Positions 8,587-18,205 of a DNA stretch of 64,000 nucleotides are shown one piece after another. The translations under genes were made by a program, and so were the position numbers. Position 1 is the first letter of the stretch. Every line of letters starts with the position of its first letter. The notes under the pieces were generated by a model, which searched no databases, was not told where the DNA came from, and saw only the letters and a program-made list of their open reading frames with translations. Origin of the DNA: CAVVZJ01 sp963752755 (GTDB taxonomy: Bacteria > Planctomycetota > Planctomycetia > Isosphaerales > Isosphaeraceae); contig CAVVZJ010000001.1 of the NCBI GenBank assembly GCA_963752755.1, positions 1,550,001 through 1,614,000 of the forward strand. Reading direction: 5' to 3'.

Positions 8587-9596
8587 GGGGCGACCGACCG
8601 TTGACCACATTGCTGCGGCTGTCCTGGCGTGAGGGCGTGACGTTCGAGGCCGTCGGCGAGGGAGGACTGCACGTCCAGGGAGCGGACTGCCGGCTGCGGC
8701 TCCGACTTCCCGATCGCGTCGGCGCCGACGCTCGCCGCCGGCTCACGCCTCCCGGCGAGGACGAGGACCGACTGGCGGAATCGATCCTCGAATCCGGCGG
8801 CGCCGAGGCGTTGACGGGCTGGTATTACCTCCTGCAACGGTCCGCCCGACGCGGCCTGCTCCGTCGAACCCTGGAGGCGGACGGCCGCCCCTTGGCGACG
8901 CTCCTTCCGACCGGCCCCGACTTCCCGATCGCGTCGGCGCCGACGCTCGCCGATCAGCCGTTCCGCCTCTCCCGGTTCGCCTACCTGCGGCGCGAGGAGC
9001 AACGGCTCGTGCTGGAATCGCCCCGGTCTCATGCACGCGTCGCCCTCGATGACGAGCTCGCAGCCCCCTTGATCTGTTCCCTGGCGAGACCCGCGACCGC
9101 CGAGGAACTGGCCGAGCGAGGGAAGAGACTCCCAACCGAGACCGTCACCCGGCTCCTGGGCTGGCTCGCCATCGCGGGCCTGGTCGAGCGGGTCGGTGAC
9201 GATCGTACGGCGGCGGAGCCCGAGTCGCCGGCCGCGTGTTCCTGGGAGTTCCACGACCTGCTCTTCCACGCCCGGAGCCGCCGTGGCCGTACCGATGCCC
9301 CGTTCGGCGCGACTTACCGGATGGAGCCGCCGCCGGCGCTCAAGCCGGTCCCGGACAACCCGGTGATCCCGTTTGTTCGCCCCGAGCGGGAGGGCGACGA
9401 GCCGGAGGTCTGCCGGCTCACGAGTCTGCTGGAGCGCCGGCGGTCAATCCGGGAGTATGGGACCCGACCGATCACCGACCGTCAGCTCGGCGAATTCCTC
9501 GACCGGGTCGCCCGCGTGAAGGCCACCCGCGAGGTTGAGTTGGAGACTCCGCGGGGGCCGGTCCGGATGGATGTCGCCCTCCGCCCCTATCCGTCG

Positions 9597-11117
9597 CAAT
9601 AGTGTCCGGGATTCCTGTTTCGGAGGGGGTCCCCTTGTTGGGTCATCCGCAAGCACGACGAATTGAAGGGGCTGGTGGTCGTCTCCTGTCGTTTCGTGGG
9701 CGAGCGCGGCGCTTGCAGCGGCGCGACCTCGGCCGCAGAGCGCGGACTGGCCTGGATCGCTCACTTCGGTCTTTCGGTACGCTTCCGCGCGACACGATCA
9801 CGCTGCATCTTGCACTGTCGTTCCCGTTCCCGAAGGATCGGCATGACCTCCTCCAGCGTCGCCGATCCGTTCGCCACCATCCCCATCATGAGGAACAGAT
9901 ATTTGCTGGGACGATGGCCCATGTGAAGATACATCAGCGTCACGCCGATCACGGTCACGTAGAAGTTCAGCAGCACACCCTCGCGGTTGTGGCTGATCAG
10001 GTGGTCGAACCGGGCGTACGACTTCAACCAGCGGAAGAACAGCTCGATCTGCCAGCGATGCCGGTACAAGAGCCCGATGATCGACGCGTCGAGGTCGAGC
10101 AACGTCGTCAGCAGATAGACCGGATTCTCAGGGTCGTCCGCGGGGATGATCACCACCGCGCGCAGGACCATATCCGGCGGTCTGCGATGGTCCGAGCCCA
10201 CCAGGCGCACCAGGCGATCGCTCGTGACGCCCGCGCCCCGGGCTTCTGGAGTGAGTTCGCGCGTTTCGGTGGTTTCGAGTTTCGGGCAGCGCGGCCCCGG
10301 CTCGCGGATTCGCATCACGAAATCGGCCGTCTTGGGGGCATGCGCCGCGATCAGATCGAAGCTGAAGATGCCCCGATCGTAGAGATGAATGGCCCCGGCC
10401 GTGATCGTATCTTGAGCGGTCTTCGCCGCGCCCTCGCGGTCATTGGGGATGACCAGCAGTTCCGGCAGCCAGGTCTCGACGTCGAGATGAAAGTCGAGTC
10501 GTGCGCCGGTTTTACTCCCTCGACAGCGGATCGCCCAAACGACAGCGGCGGCCGCTTTGAGGAAGGTGCCGTCGACGGCCAGGACCCGGCGGTGCAGCGC
10601 GACCAGCGGCTCGGCGGCCTGGGCCGGCCCCGGTCTCAGCACTTCACGCCGAAGATGATCGAGGATCGGCTGCAGGAGGGTGGGGTCGGCCAGCTTGTTG
10701 AAGTCGGAGAAGGTGCTCTTACAGAGCTTTCTGATGGTGAGATGTCGCTGGGCCTGCCGGGTCTGGCTGAAGTCCTCGATGGTCCGCAAGGTCCTCAGCG
10801 CGGGGTTGAAGAAGGCCAAGAGGTAGGCGACAAAGACGTCATCCAGGAAGAGTTCTCGGTTGCCGTGAGGTGTCTCTGGGCGAAGCCCTTCGATGAGCCG
10901 TTCCAAAGAGCGGATATGTTTGGCTCCGACAACCTGTTCGGGCCAGATCGGCAAGTCGCGCAGCCGCGCCTCCTCCGACCCCATGTGTTCGGGTCGTTGA
11001 GACGGTGGCACCCCTCTCGGAGATCGCTTCTTCGCCGCCATGAAGAGACAGCTTGGCCAAACCTCTCAAAAAAGCGCAAGTGAAGATTCTGTGAAGACGG
11101 ATTCCCGGACACTATTG
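9597..11117 (-). mobile_element. IS4-family insertion with perfect 8-bp target duplication
   Basis: Terminal repeats begin CAATAGTGTCCGGGA at both ends (9597 inward, and the complement ending at 11117). The flanking octamer ATCCGTCG is duplicated at 9589-9596 and 11118-11125. Length is 1521 bp with one transposase gene on the minus strand. It lies inside the SagB-type gene. Confidence 0.95.
9761..11041 (-). CDS. IS4-family transposase
   Basis: The 426-residue protein shows the IS4 catalytic pattern: Asp in LAVDGTFL, Asp in LYDRGIFS, and Glu in RHRWQIELFFRWLK, which fits the Y-(2)-R-(3)-E-(6)-K signature. The frame is intact from ATG 11041 to the stop, so the element could be active. It is transcribed against the interrupted SagB-type gene. 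Confidence 0.93.
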   Translation of the reverse strand: MAAKKRSPRGVPPSQRPEHMGSEEARLRDLPIWPEQVVGAKHIRSLERLIEGLRPETPHGNRELFLDDVFVAYLLAFFNPALRTLRTIEDFSQTRQAQRHLTIRKLCKSTFSDFNKLADPTLLQPILDHLRREVLRPGPAQAAEPLVALHRRVLAVDGTFLKAAAAVVWAIRCRGSKTGARLDFHLDVETWLPELLVIPNDREGAAKTAQDTITAGAIHLYDRGIFSFDLIAAHAPKTADFVMRIREPGPRCPKLETTETRELTPEARGAGVTSDRLVRLVGSDHRRPPDMVLRAVVIIPADDPENPVYLLTTLLDLDASIIGLLYRHRWQIELFFRWLKSYARFDHLISHNREGVLLNFYVTVIGVTLMYLHMGHRPSKYLFLMMGMVANGSATLEEVMPILRERERQCKMQRDRVARKRTERPK

Positions 11118-11680
11118 ATCCGTCGGGCGGTGCCCTGTATGAGCTAGAGTTCTACGTCGTGGTCAACGCCTGCGACGGGCTCGATGCTGGCCTCTACTAT
11201 TATGACCCACAAGGGCACCGACTCGTCCGCCTTCGTGGTTGCACCGCCGACGTCGAGCACCTTCTCCGCGACGCGGCGGCCTCCGCCAGCATTCCGGCCG
11301 AGCGGGTCCAGGTCCTCATCATCCTGGCGTCCCGCTTCCCGAGGCTGGCGTGGAAATACGCATCCATCGCCTACGCCCTGACGCTGAAGCACGTCGGGGT
11401 CGTCTATCAGACCATGTACCTGGTGGCGACCGCGATGGGCCTCGCCCCCTGCGCCCTCGGCGGAGGTGACTCCGACTGCTTCGCCCGAGCCGCTGGCATC
11501 GAATATGAGGCGGAAACCTCGGTGGGAGAATTCCTGATCGGAAGCCGCGGTCGGTCCGAGGAGAGCCCGGGTGTCAGCGGTCGAACCGTGTGGCCTTAAT
11601 CGGAGTGAGTTTTCCTCAATGCCGAGGGATTCCAAGGCCGATGCAAAGAGGGTTCCCTTGCGGCAGCCAGGAGGGCGGGC

Positions 11681-13078
11681 ATGGTGCGCGCGGGTCAATG
11701 GATCGCGGTTCTGGCCGCCCTGGCGGTGACGACCCAGGCGCGGGGCGGGGACCACGCCCGTCGCGAGATCCCGACCAACGCGGTGCAGCCTCCGGGCGCG
11801 AGCTTCGAACGGCAGGTCAGCCCTCTCCAGTGGGTCCTCGATACCCGCTACGTCCTCCATGCCACGATCGACCAGATGGTCCATCGGCCCCTCCGGTCCG
11901 CGGCGGCCGGGGGGCTCCGGCTGGGCGAGCGGCTGTCGGTCCGCGCCGTCGAGGTCGGCTCTCATGGTCCGGTGCCGCCCGGCCACCAGTGCCCCGAGGC
12001 GGGCGGGCCGTGCACCCCGGCGCGGATCACGCCGCTTTTTGACAGTGAGCCGGCCTACCGTGCCTTGCTGGATCTGATCGCCTCGGCCCGTTGCCGGATC
12101 GACCTGATGATGTTCGGCTGGGGCGACGACGTCGCCGGCCGACCCGTCGCCGCCGCCCTGATCGCGCGGGCCCGAGCCGGGGTCCGGGTCCGGGTTCTGG
12201 TGGACCGCGGCGGGTTCATCATCGGCGAGACCAATGCCCACGTGGCCCGAGGCTGCCCGAGCTTCCTCGACGCCCTTAAGGCCGAGCCGAACATCGGCGT
12301 GATCGAGGGGACCGACCCCTTCTTCCGCTACGACCACCGCAAGGTCGCCATCATCGACGACCGGGTCGTCTGGACGGGCGGCATGATCCTGACGGCTCCC
12401 GCCCTGCTGCGCTGGCACAACTTCGCCTTCCTGGCGGAGGGACCGATCGTCGCGCAGTATGCCGCCGTCTTCGCCGAACGCTGGGAAACGCTGGGCGGCC
12501 CGCGCGCCCCGGCCTGTCCGCCGGCTCCCCGGGCGACGCCGGCCGTCGCCCCGAATGCCGTCGTCCGCATGGTCCGCACCGACCTCGGCGGCCACCGTTC
12601 GCTCAAGGAGGCCATCTATGGCGCTGTGGACGCGGCCCGGCATCACATCTACATCGAGAACCCCTACTTCAGCGACGAGATCCTCGCCCGGAAGCTCGTC
12701 GCCGCCCAGGCACGCGGGGTCGATGTACGCGCCGTGTTGACGATGCGCGGGGATGTCCGCGCCATGAACAGGTTCTCCGCCCTGACCGCGAATCAGTTGC
12801 TCCGCGGCGGCGCCAGGGTGTACCTCTATCCGGCGATGACTCACGTGAAGGCGATGTCCATCGACGGCCACTGGGCCTACATCGGCACCGGCAACTTCGA
12901 CGAGCTGAGCCTCCGGAACAACCGCGAGGTCGGCCTCACCGTCCGCGGCCCGGCCCTCGTCCACCAAATCGAAACACAACTCTTCCTGCGTGACATGGCC
13001 GCCTCCCAGCCGCTCCACGCCCTGCTCCCTTCTCCGCGCGGTCGCCTGCTGCTGGAGGTCCTATCGCTCTGGTACTGA
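11681..13078 (+). CDS. Exported phospholipase D / cardiolipin-synthase-like protein
   Basis: The 465-residue protein has an N-terminal signal peptide (about residues 1-22) and two HKD phosphodiesterase motifs: His219-x-Lys221 with Asp226, and His388-x-Lys390 with Asp395 followed by GTGNFDELS. Two HKD motifs in one chain form one active site through a phospho-histidine intermediate, so transfer or hydrolysis of phosphatidyl groups is expected in the periplasm or at a membrane. The ATG at 11681 is preceded by AGGAGG. The 80-base gap after the SagB-type gene allows co-transcription, but PLD enzymes are not usual TOMM partners. Confidence 0.88.
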   Translation: MVRAGQWIAVLAALAVTTQARGGDHARREIPTNAVQPPGASFERQVSPLQWVLDTRYVLHATIDQMVHRPLRSAAAGGLRLGERLSVRAVEVGSHGPVPPGHQCPEAGGPCTPARITPLFDSEPAYRALLDLIASARCRIDLMMFGWGDDVAGRPVAAALIARARAGVRVRVLVDRGGFIIGETNAHVARGCPSFLDALKAEPNIGVIEGTDPFFRYDHRKVAIIDDRVVWTGGMILTAPALLRWHNFAFLAEGPIVAQYAAVFAERWETLGGPRAPACPPAPRATPAVAPNAVVRMVRTDLGGHRSLKEAIYGAVDAARHHIYIENPYFSDEILARKLVAAQARGVDVRAVLTMRGDVRAMNRFSALTANQLLRGGARVYLYPAMTHVKAMSIDGHWAYIGTGNFDELSLRNNREVGLTVRGPALVHQIETQLFLRDMAASQPLHALLPSPRGRLLLEVLSLWY

Positions 13079-13243
13079 GAAGGTCGCGCTGCCCGTCGCC
13101 AAGAGCAACTGTGGGTTACCCCCCCGCACCGCCACGACGGCCCCCTCGTCGCATCCGAGCTTGCCCAGGAGCGTTGCTCCGGGTTTGCGTTCTCGGTACG
13201 GCATGTCTTTTGCGTCGAATGCGTTGATCAACAAGGGGGCGTC

Positions 13244-16200
13244 GTGATGAGAAAGCGATCCCGCTGGTGCTGGTTCCTTGCGCTCGGGTGCGTGGCGATT
13301 GTGGGAGTGGCGGGAGCCCTCTGGTTCTGGGTCGTCCCAACCTGGATCGTCGCGGAGATTCGCAAGCACCATCAGGGGCACGTCACGATCCGGGGATGGT
13401 GGATCGGCGGGTCTTCGGCCGGGGTGACGGGACTGACCTTGCACGAGACGCCCTCAGCCGACTCGCCGGTCTGGGCGACGACCGAGCGGGTCACGACCGA
13501 CCTCTCGATCGGTGTGCTGCTGCGCGGGCGGTTCACTCCGCGCTGGATCCACTTCCAAGCGCCGCGGGTCCGCTACCGGATCACCGAGGACGGCCGACCA
13601 AGGACCCGGATCCCGCTCCGTCGGTCGAAGAACGGTCCGACGCCTGTACTGATCGCCGAGCAAGGCTGGCTGACGCTGGCCCAGGCCGGGCGGCCCGAGA
13701 TGGTCGTCTCGGCCCTCAAGGGCCGGCTCGATCCCGACGCGGGAGGGGCGGGGTTTCAGCTGCGGTCGGTGGATGCCGCCTGGGGAAAGCCGGCCGTCGT
13801 CGGCCGGTTCGGTCCGGGTTTCGAGTCCGTTCGGCTTCGCCTGACGGCGGACCCACTCCCCGCCGACCCTCATAAGGTCGAGCGGATCCCATTCGTTACC
13901 GAACAAGTCTGGAACTACTTCGTCCCGACGGGGCCGGTCCGTGTCGTCCTCGACTACGCCAGGCCGAAGGCCCGGTCGGAACCCTCCCTGGTCCAGACGG
14001 TCGTGAACTTCGAGGGGTCGCGGGTCGTCTTGCCCCACCTCCGGCTGACGGCCCGCGACACCGACGGGCGATTGTTCTACCAGGACGAGGTCGTCCGGTT
14101 CGACCGGATGCAGGGCGAAATGGTGGGCGGCCGGGTCGCTGTGAGTGGGTCGATGGACTTTCACGGTCGGGAGAGCCGATACGCCCTGAACGTGGACGTG
14201 GACGACGCCGACCTGGGTTCCCTGCCCGACTCGTGGGGACTCGACACCGTCGGGCTGGACGGCCGGCTGACCGGCACGGCCCGGCTGCTCATGCGATTGG
14301 CCGGGAGAGGGCTCGACCTGACCGGATCAACGGGTCGGGGGACCGTCGAGGAGGCGTCCGTCCGCGGCCTCCCGCTCGGCCGGCTCGGATGGAAGTTCCG
14401 CGGCGAGGGCCTGCGGTCGGTCGCGAACGCCTCCGACACCCGGGCCGGGGTCTTCCTGCCCCAGTGGCTCGGCTCCGACTTCGAGGTGCGCCACGTGGAG
14501 TTGAAACAGGCGATCGCGCGCATCGGCTCCGGAGCCACGCTCAACAAGGTCCCGGTCTCGGGCCGGCTAGACCTCCGGTTGGCCCTGCGGATGCCGCTGG
14601 GTACGCAGCATGACCTGAGGGCTTACCGTGGTGAAGGCACGGCCGACCTCGCCGGCGCGACGATCGGCAGCCTGCGACTCGGCCGTCTGGCGGCACGACT
14701 CGGCCTCTCGTCTGGAATCCTCGACGTGGCCGGGGTCCGCGGCCGACTGGTCGAGCGATCCGATCACGACACCTCCCGCCCTGTCGCCACCGAGCCGCCA
14801 CCCTTGACCGGCCCCTTGCCCGCCGGGGGCTTCCGCGGCCGGTTCCGGACCGACCTCGTGACCGACGGGCACGCCGAGGCGGCATTCGAGGGCCGACAGC
14901 TCCCGCTGAGCGCCCTGGCGTCCTCGGTCGCCGGGACGCTCACGGTCCAGGCGTCGGCCCGCGGAGCGTCGCTCTCCGATCCGCAGTCCTGGGCCGGCTC
15001 GGGACGGATCGAGGGGCCGGAGGTCGCCGTCCGGTCCGCTCGATTCCGCGAGGTTTCGGCCACGCTCGCCCTGAAGCGAGGGCGGCTCTCCCTTGCCAAC
15101 CTCGTCGCAAGTCTGGACGATCATCCCCTGTCGGGCCAGGGCATGGTCGAGCTGGCCGCGCCCCACACCTTTCAGGCCAGGCTCGGCACCGTTGACCTCC
15201 CGCTGGCCGACCTGCTCGCGCTGGTGCCCTCGTCTCCCGCAAAACGGCTGGTTTCCGGCACCGTCGCAGTGCAGGCCGAGGCGAGTGGGACACTCGCTCC
15301 CTGGCGGGTCGAGAGTCGCGGCCGGGCCCGGATCGAAGAGGCCGAGGTGGATCGGGTCCCGATCGGCGATCTCCCGATCGCCTGGAAGACCAACGGGGAA
15401 AACGTGGTCGTGACCGCTCGGGAGATTCAGCGCTACCGCGGTCGGCTTTCCGCCGAGGTGCGGGTCCCCATCCGCGGCGACCGGCCGATCGAGGGGACGT
15501 TGACGCTCTCCCGTGTGGACACCGCCCAGCTCGCGGCCGAGGTCCCGGGCTCGCTCCGGTTGACCGGCCGGGCCGATGGCCGGGCCCGATTCCGGCTGCC
15601 CATCGATGGCGACGACCCGCCCGCCAAGGCCGAGGCCCGGCTCACGGCCACCCGCATGACCGTCGAGGGAATCCCCGCACGGACGTTGTGGGCCACGATC
15701 GACGTCCACCGGGGAGTCTCCCGGTTCGAGGCCCACGCCGAGGGCCTTGACGGAGCCTTCGTCGTCAAGGGCACGCGGGAGTCGAGCCGGGCCGGCGGCG
15801 GCGCCCGCGTCGAGGCGGACGTGAAGGCCCTTGGCTTCCAACTCTCCGCCCTCCGGGAGGCCCTGGCCACGTCCGGCTTTTCGGCCGACATCCACGGCCT
15901 CGGCGCGATCGCGGCCCATGTCCGGTCGCGGGGGTCGGGTGGCTCGCTGCTGGCCCAGGGCGCGGCCGAGGTCCGCGACCTGCGATGGGGTGAGGCCTAT
16001 CCCGTCGGTCACCTCCGCGCCGGCTTCGCCGTCTCCCCGAATTGTTGGCGGGTCGGGCACCTGAAAGGCTCCCTCTGGGGGAGTCCGATCCGGGGCGAGC
16101 TCTGGCGGCAGACCGATGGTCACGAGCCGGCGCGGTATGGCCTCACGCTAAGACTCGAACGCGCCTCGCTGTCCCGGATCTTCGCCTTCGAGCCGGAACT

Positions 16201-17098
16201 GGAGCAACGATTCGAGGGGTTTGCCTCCCTGTGGGCGGAGGGACGTTCGGAAGAGACCTTCCGCGGCCGGGGCGAGTTCCGCATCGAGCGCGGGCGCGTC
16301 AACCACCTGCCGATCGTCGGGCTCTCGATCCCGGTGGACTGGGACCTCCGGCCCGAAGAGGACTTCCAGGGCACGATCCGGGTTCGCAAGGCCCACGCCC
16401 GGCTGGCCGGGGGACGACTCCAGGGCGAAGCCACCGTTCGCCTCGGTCTTCGCCGCGACATCCATGCCGAGTTGGCCCTCGCACAAATCGACATGCGAGC
16501 GATCAATCGGGCCGAGAGCCGCGCCGGCCGGCCGGTTCCCGGAACGATCGATGGGATCATCACTCTCGACAGTCCCGACCTCGCCCGGCTTCAGGATTAC
16601 ACCGGGAAGGCCGAACTGGTCCTGACCCGGGCCGCGCTCGTGGATATCCCGATTCTCGATGGGATCGACCGCGCCCTCGGTTCGGCACGCGGGGCGGTCT
16701 TCGATGAGGGGGCTTTCCACGCGCAGATCGCTCAGCAGGAGATTCGCGTGGAACGCTTGACGCTCGTCGGCCCGCTCGCCCAGCTCCACGCCAGCGGCAC
16801 CGTCGGTTTCGACGGGCGGCTCAACCTCCTCGCGTTCGTCAATACCATCGACACCGTGCCGGCGAACGCTCAAATCGCAATCGGGCGGTTCTCCAACGCT
16901 GTCGATGACGTCCGTCTGGAAGGTCGGTCGATCGACCGGGTGGCCGATCTGCTCTCCTCCCGTCTGATGAAGTTTCGGATCTCGGGGACGCTGGCACACC
17001 CATCGTACTCGATCGATGGGTCAATTCACGTCGATAAGGTCGTCCTCGCCTTCTTCGTCGAGGCCATGAGACTGGCGAGGTCCGGAGCACTCCGGTAA
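13244..17098 (+). CDS. AsmA-like envelope protein, 1284 residues
   Basis: A transmembrane segment (about residues 9-30) anchors a very long, beta-rich, repetitive extracytoplasmic region rich in G-R-L and V-x-G patterns. The C-terminus contains phrases such as LHASGTVGFDGRL and FRISGTLAHPSYSIDG, typical of the AsmA/TamB-like C-terminal domain of bridge-like lipid-transfer proteins. Function in moving or sorting lipids across the cell envelope is inferred from the family. It starts 165 bases after the PLD gene on the same strand, so a lipid-related pair is plausible. The frame is intact over 3.9 kb, in contrast to most neighbours. Confidence 0.75.
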   Translation: MMRKRSRWCWFLALGCVAIVGVAGALWFWVVPTWIVAEIRKHHQGHVTIRGWWIGGSSAGVTGLTLHETPSADSPVWATTERVTTDLSIGVLLRGRFTPRWIHFQAPRVRYRITEDGRPRTRIPLRRSKNGPTPVLIAEQGWLTLAQAGRPEMVVSALKGRLDPDAGGAGFQLRSVDAAWGKPAVVGRFGPGFESVRLRLTADPLPADPHKVERIPFVTEQVWNYFVPTGPVRVVLDYARPKARSEPSLVQTVVNFEGSRVVLPHLRLTARDTDGRLFYQDEVVRFDRMQGEMVGGRVAVSGSMDFHGRESRYALNVDVDDADLGSLPDSWGLDTVGLDGRLTGTARLLMRLAGRGLDLTGSTGRGTVEEASVRGLPLGRLGWKFRGEGLRSVANASDTRAGVFLPQWLGSDFEVRHVELKQAIARIGSGATLNKVPVSGRLDLRLALRMPLGTQHDLRAYRGEGTADLAGATIGSLRLGRLAARLGLSSGILDVAGVRGRLVERSDHDTSRPVATEPPPLTGPLPAGGFRGRFRTDLVTDGHAEAAFEGRQLPLSALASSVAGTLTVQASARGASLSDPQSWAGSGRIEGPEVAVRSARFREVSATLALKRGRLSLANLVASLDDHPLSGQGMVELAAPHTFQARLGTVDLPLADLLALVPSSPAKRLVSGTVAVQAEASGTLAPWRVESRGRARIEEAEVDRVPIGDLPIAWKTNGENVVVTAREIQRYRGRLSAEVRVPIRGDRPIEGTLTLSRVDTAQLAAEVPGSLRLTGRADGRARFRLPIDGDDPPAKAEARLTATRMTVEGIPARTLWATIDVHRGVSRFEAHAEGLDGAFVVKGTRESSRAGGGARVEADVKALGFQLSALREALATSGFSADIHGLGAIAAHVRSRGSGGSLLAQGAAEVRDLRWGEAYPVGHLRAGFAVSPNCWRVGHLKGSLWGSPIRGELWRQTDGHEPARYGLTLRLERASLSRIFAFEPELEQRFEGFASLWAEGRSEETFRGRGEFRIERGRVNHLPIVGLSIPVDWDLRPEEDFQGTIRVRKAHARLAGGRLQGEATVRLGLRRDIHAELALAQIDMRAINRAESRAGRPVPGTIDGIITLDSPDLARLQDYTGKAELVLTRAALVDIPILDGIDRALGSARGAVFDEGAFHAQIAQQEIRVERLTLVGPLAQLHASGTVGFDGRLNLLAFVNTIDTVPANAQIAIGRFSNAVDDVRLEGRSIDRVADLLSSRLMKFRISGTLAHPSYSIDGSIHVDKVVLAFFVEAMRLARSGALR

Positions 17099-17173
17099 CC
17101 CAGGATCAAGGCGACACGGACGGGGCCGGCTCCATCCGAGTCCGCAGATGGGAACCATCCCGCCACGACCGCA

Positions 17174-17962
17174 TCAGCAATGACAGAAAAACGAGCCGTC
17201 CATCTTCGGCCGGAACGCCGCGCCGGTTCCGATGACCGCCGTGCCGAGCGCCGAGACGGACACCTTGCCCGCCTTGTCGAGCGGTTGCCGGAGCGGCCGG
17301 GGTGCTCGCTGGTCGATGAAGTGGATCGTCTTCGACTCCATCCGGCTCGGGTGAATCATCATCACCAGCCGGCGGCCACTTCGGGTCACCCGTGATCGAG
17401 TCCATCTTCGGGATGCCCTGCGTGAACACGTAGCGGTTCTCGTACAGCCACTCCCTCGGGCGGGTGTACTGCATGCCGCCGAGGTTCCGCTCGTAGAGCG
17501 CCTGCTGGTGGGCCACGTGGTCTTCCGTCAGAAGGTAGGTGTCGCGGTAGAGGGTGAACTCGGTCCCGGCCGGCAGGTCGTCGCCGGGTTTGACCATCTG
17601 GTCGAGCCTCAGCACGATGGCCGACTTCGGCTGATCGACCATGTCGTTGGCCTGGCCGACCCGGATGATGGTGCCGTCGACCGCCCACTCGGGCCAAATC
17701 GAACCGGTGATCGTAACCATCCGCTCGTAGGCGCCGTCTTGGTGGTCGTACTGGATCGTCGCTCCCTCGGCCGCGCCGTCGAAGGGGCAGGACGTGACGA
17801 TCCGGCTGTGCGTGTAGAGGTACGACCAGTTGTGCGCGTTCGTCAACTCCCGGTAGGCTTCGAGGGCCGCCCTCTTGCAGTCGCGGAAGGCGGCGTCGCC
17901 ATTGCCCCCCGAGGCAGATAAAGGTTTGGACGATGATGTCTTGGAACGTTATGTTTAACCCG
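17174..17962 (-). pseudogene. Decayed phage-like structural gene (tentative)
   Basis: Three minus-strand frames fit one protein: TFQDIIVQTFICLGG (17890-17960), then DAAFRDCKRAALEAYRELTN and a long middle part with GSIWPEWAVDGTIIRVG and LYRDTYLL, and finally a third frame ending KMDGSFFCHC. The breaks fall near 17905 (a run of six C on the plus strand) and near 17380. The start, short helical N-terminus and the W-P plus TLYRDxYxL patterns recall small phage head-completion or structural proteins, but I do not recognise the family firmly. The expected ATG before TFQDII reads ATA. Confidence 0.4.
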
Positions 17963-18205
17963 CCTGAGCCGCCAAGGAGGATCACCCAACCCGCTTCGGT
18001 CCGAAACGCCGACGTGCGCTGCAAGGTTGCCTCTGACCGTACGTCGGCTCGATCGGTTTACATGCTGCCGAATCATATCCATTTATGAGCGAATGTTACT
18101 CCAACGACCCGTGAACGCGTACCGTCTGGAAGGGGTGTCGGAGGGCGATCAGGCCAAGTAGCGGTGTCACGGCTTGGGGCCTTCCCTGGCCCCACCGCTC
18201 ATCGA

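Larger units (their letters stand above)
8601..11599 (+). pseudogene. SagB-type peptide azoline dehydrogenase, interrupted by IS4
   Basis: The 5' part (8601-9596, 332 codons, TTG start) has an N-terminal domain and the flavin-fold start LLERRRSIREYG, then ends PYPS at the IS. The 3' part (from 11126) resumes in the same frame with GGALYELEFYVVV and continues to LGLAPCALGGGDSDCFARAAG. Joined, they read through PYPSGGALYELEFY, a hallmark of SagB/nitroreductase-type dehydrogenases, giving about 489 residues, normal for the family. These FMN enzymes oxidise azolines to azoles after YcaO action. The insertion inactivates the gene, but the sequence is otherwise undamaged, so precise excision would restore it. 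Confidence 0.88.

Noticed and set aside
14567..16123. Long antisense ORF opposite the AsmA-like gene
   Set aside because: High-GC third-position shadow. It has no ribosome site or family motif, and the opposite strand has a coherent product.
17106..17846. Complete 246-residue gene
   Set aside because: Its N-terminus and C-terminus continue in other frames (QDIIVQTFICLGG upstream and KMDGSFFCHC downstream), so it is the middle of a frameshifted gene.
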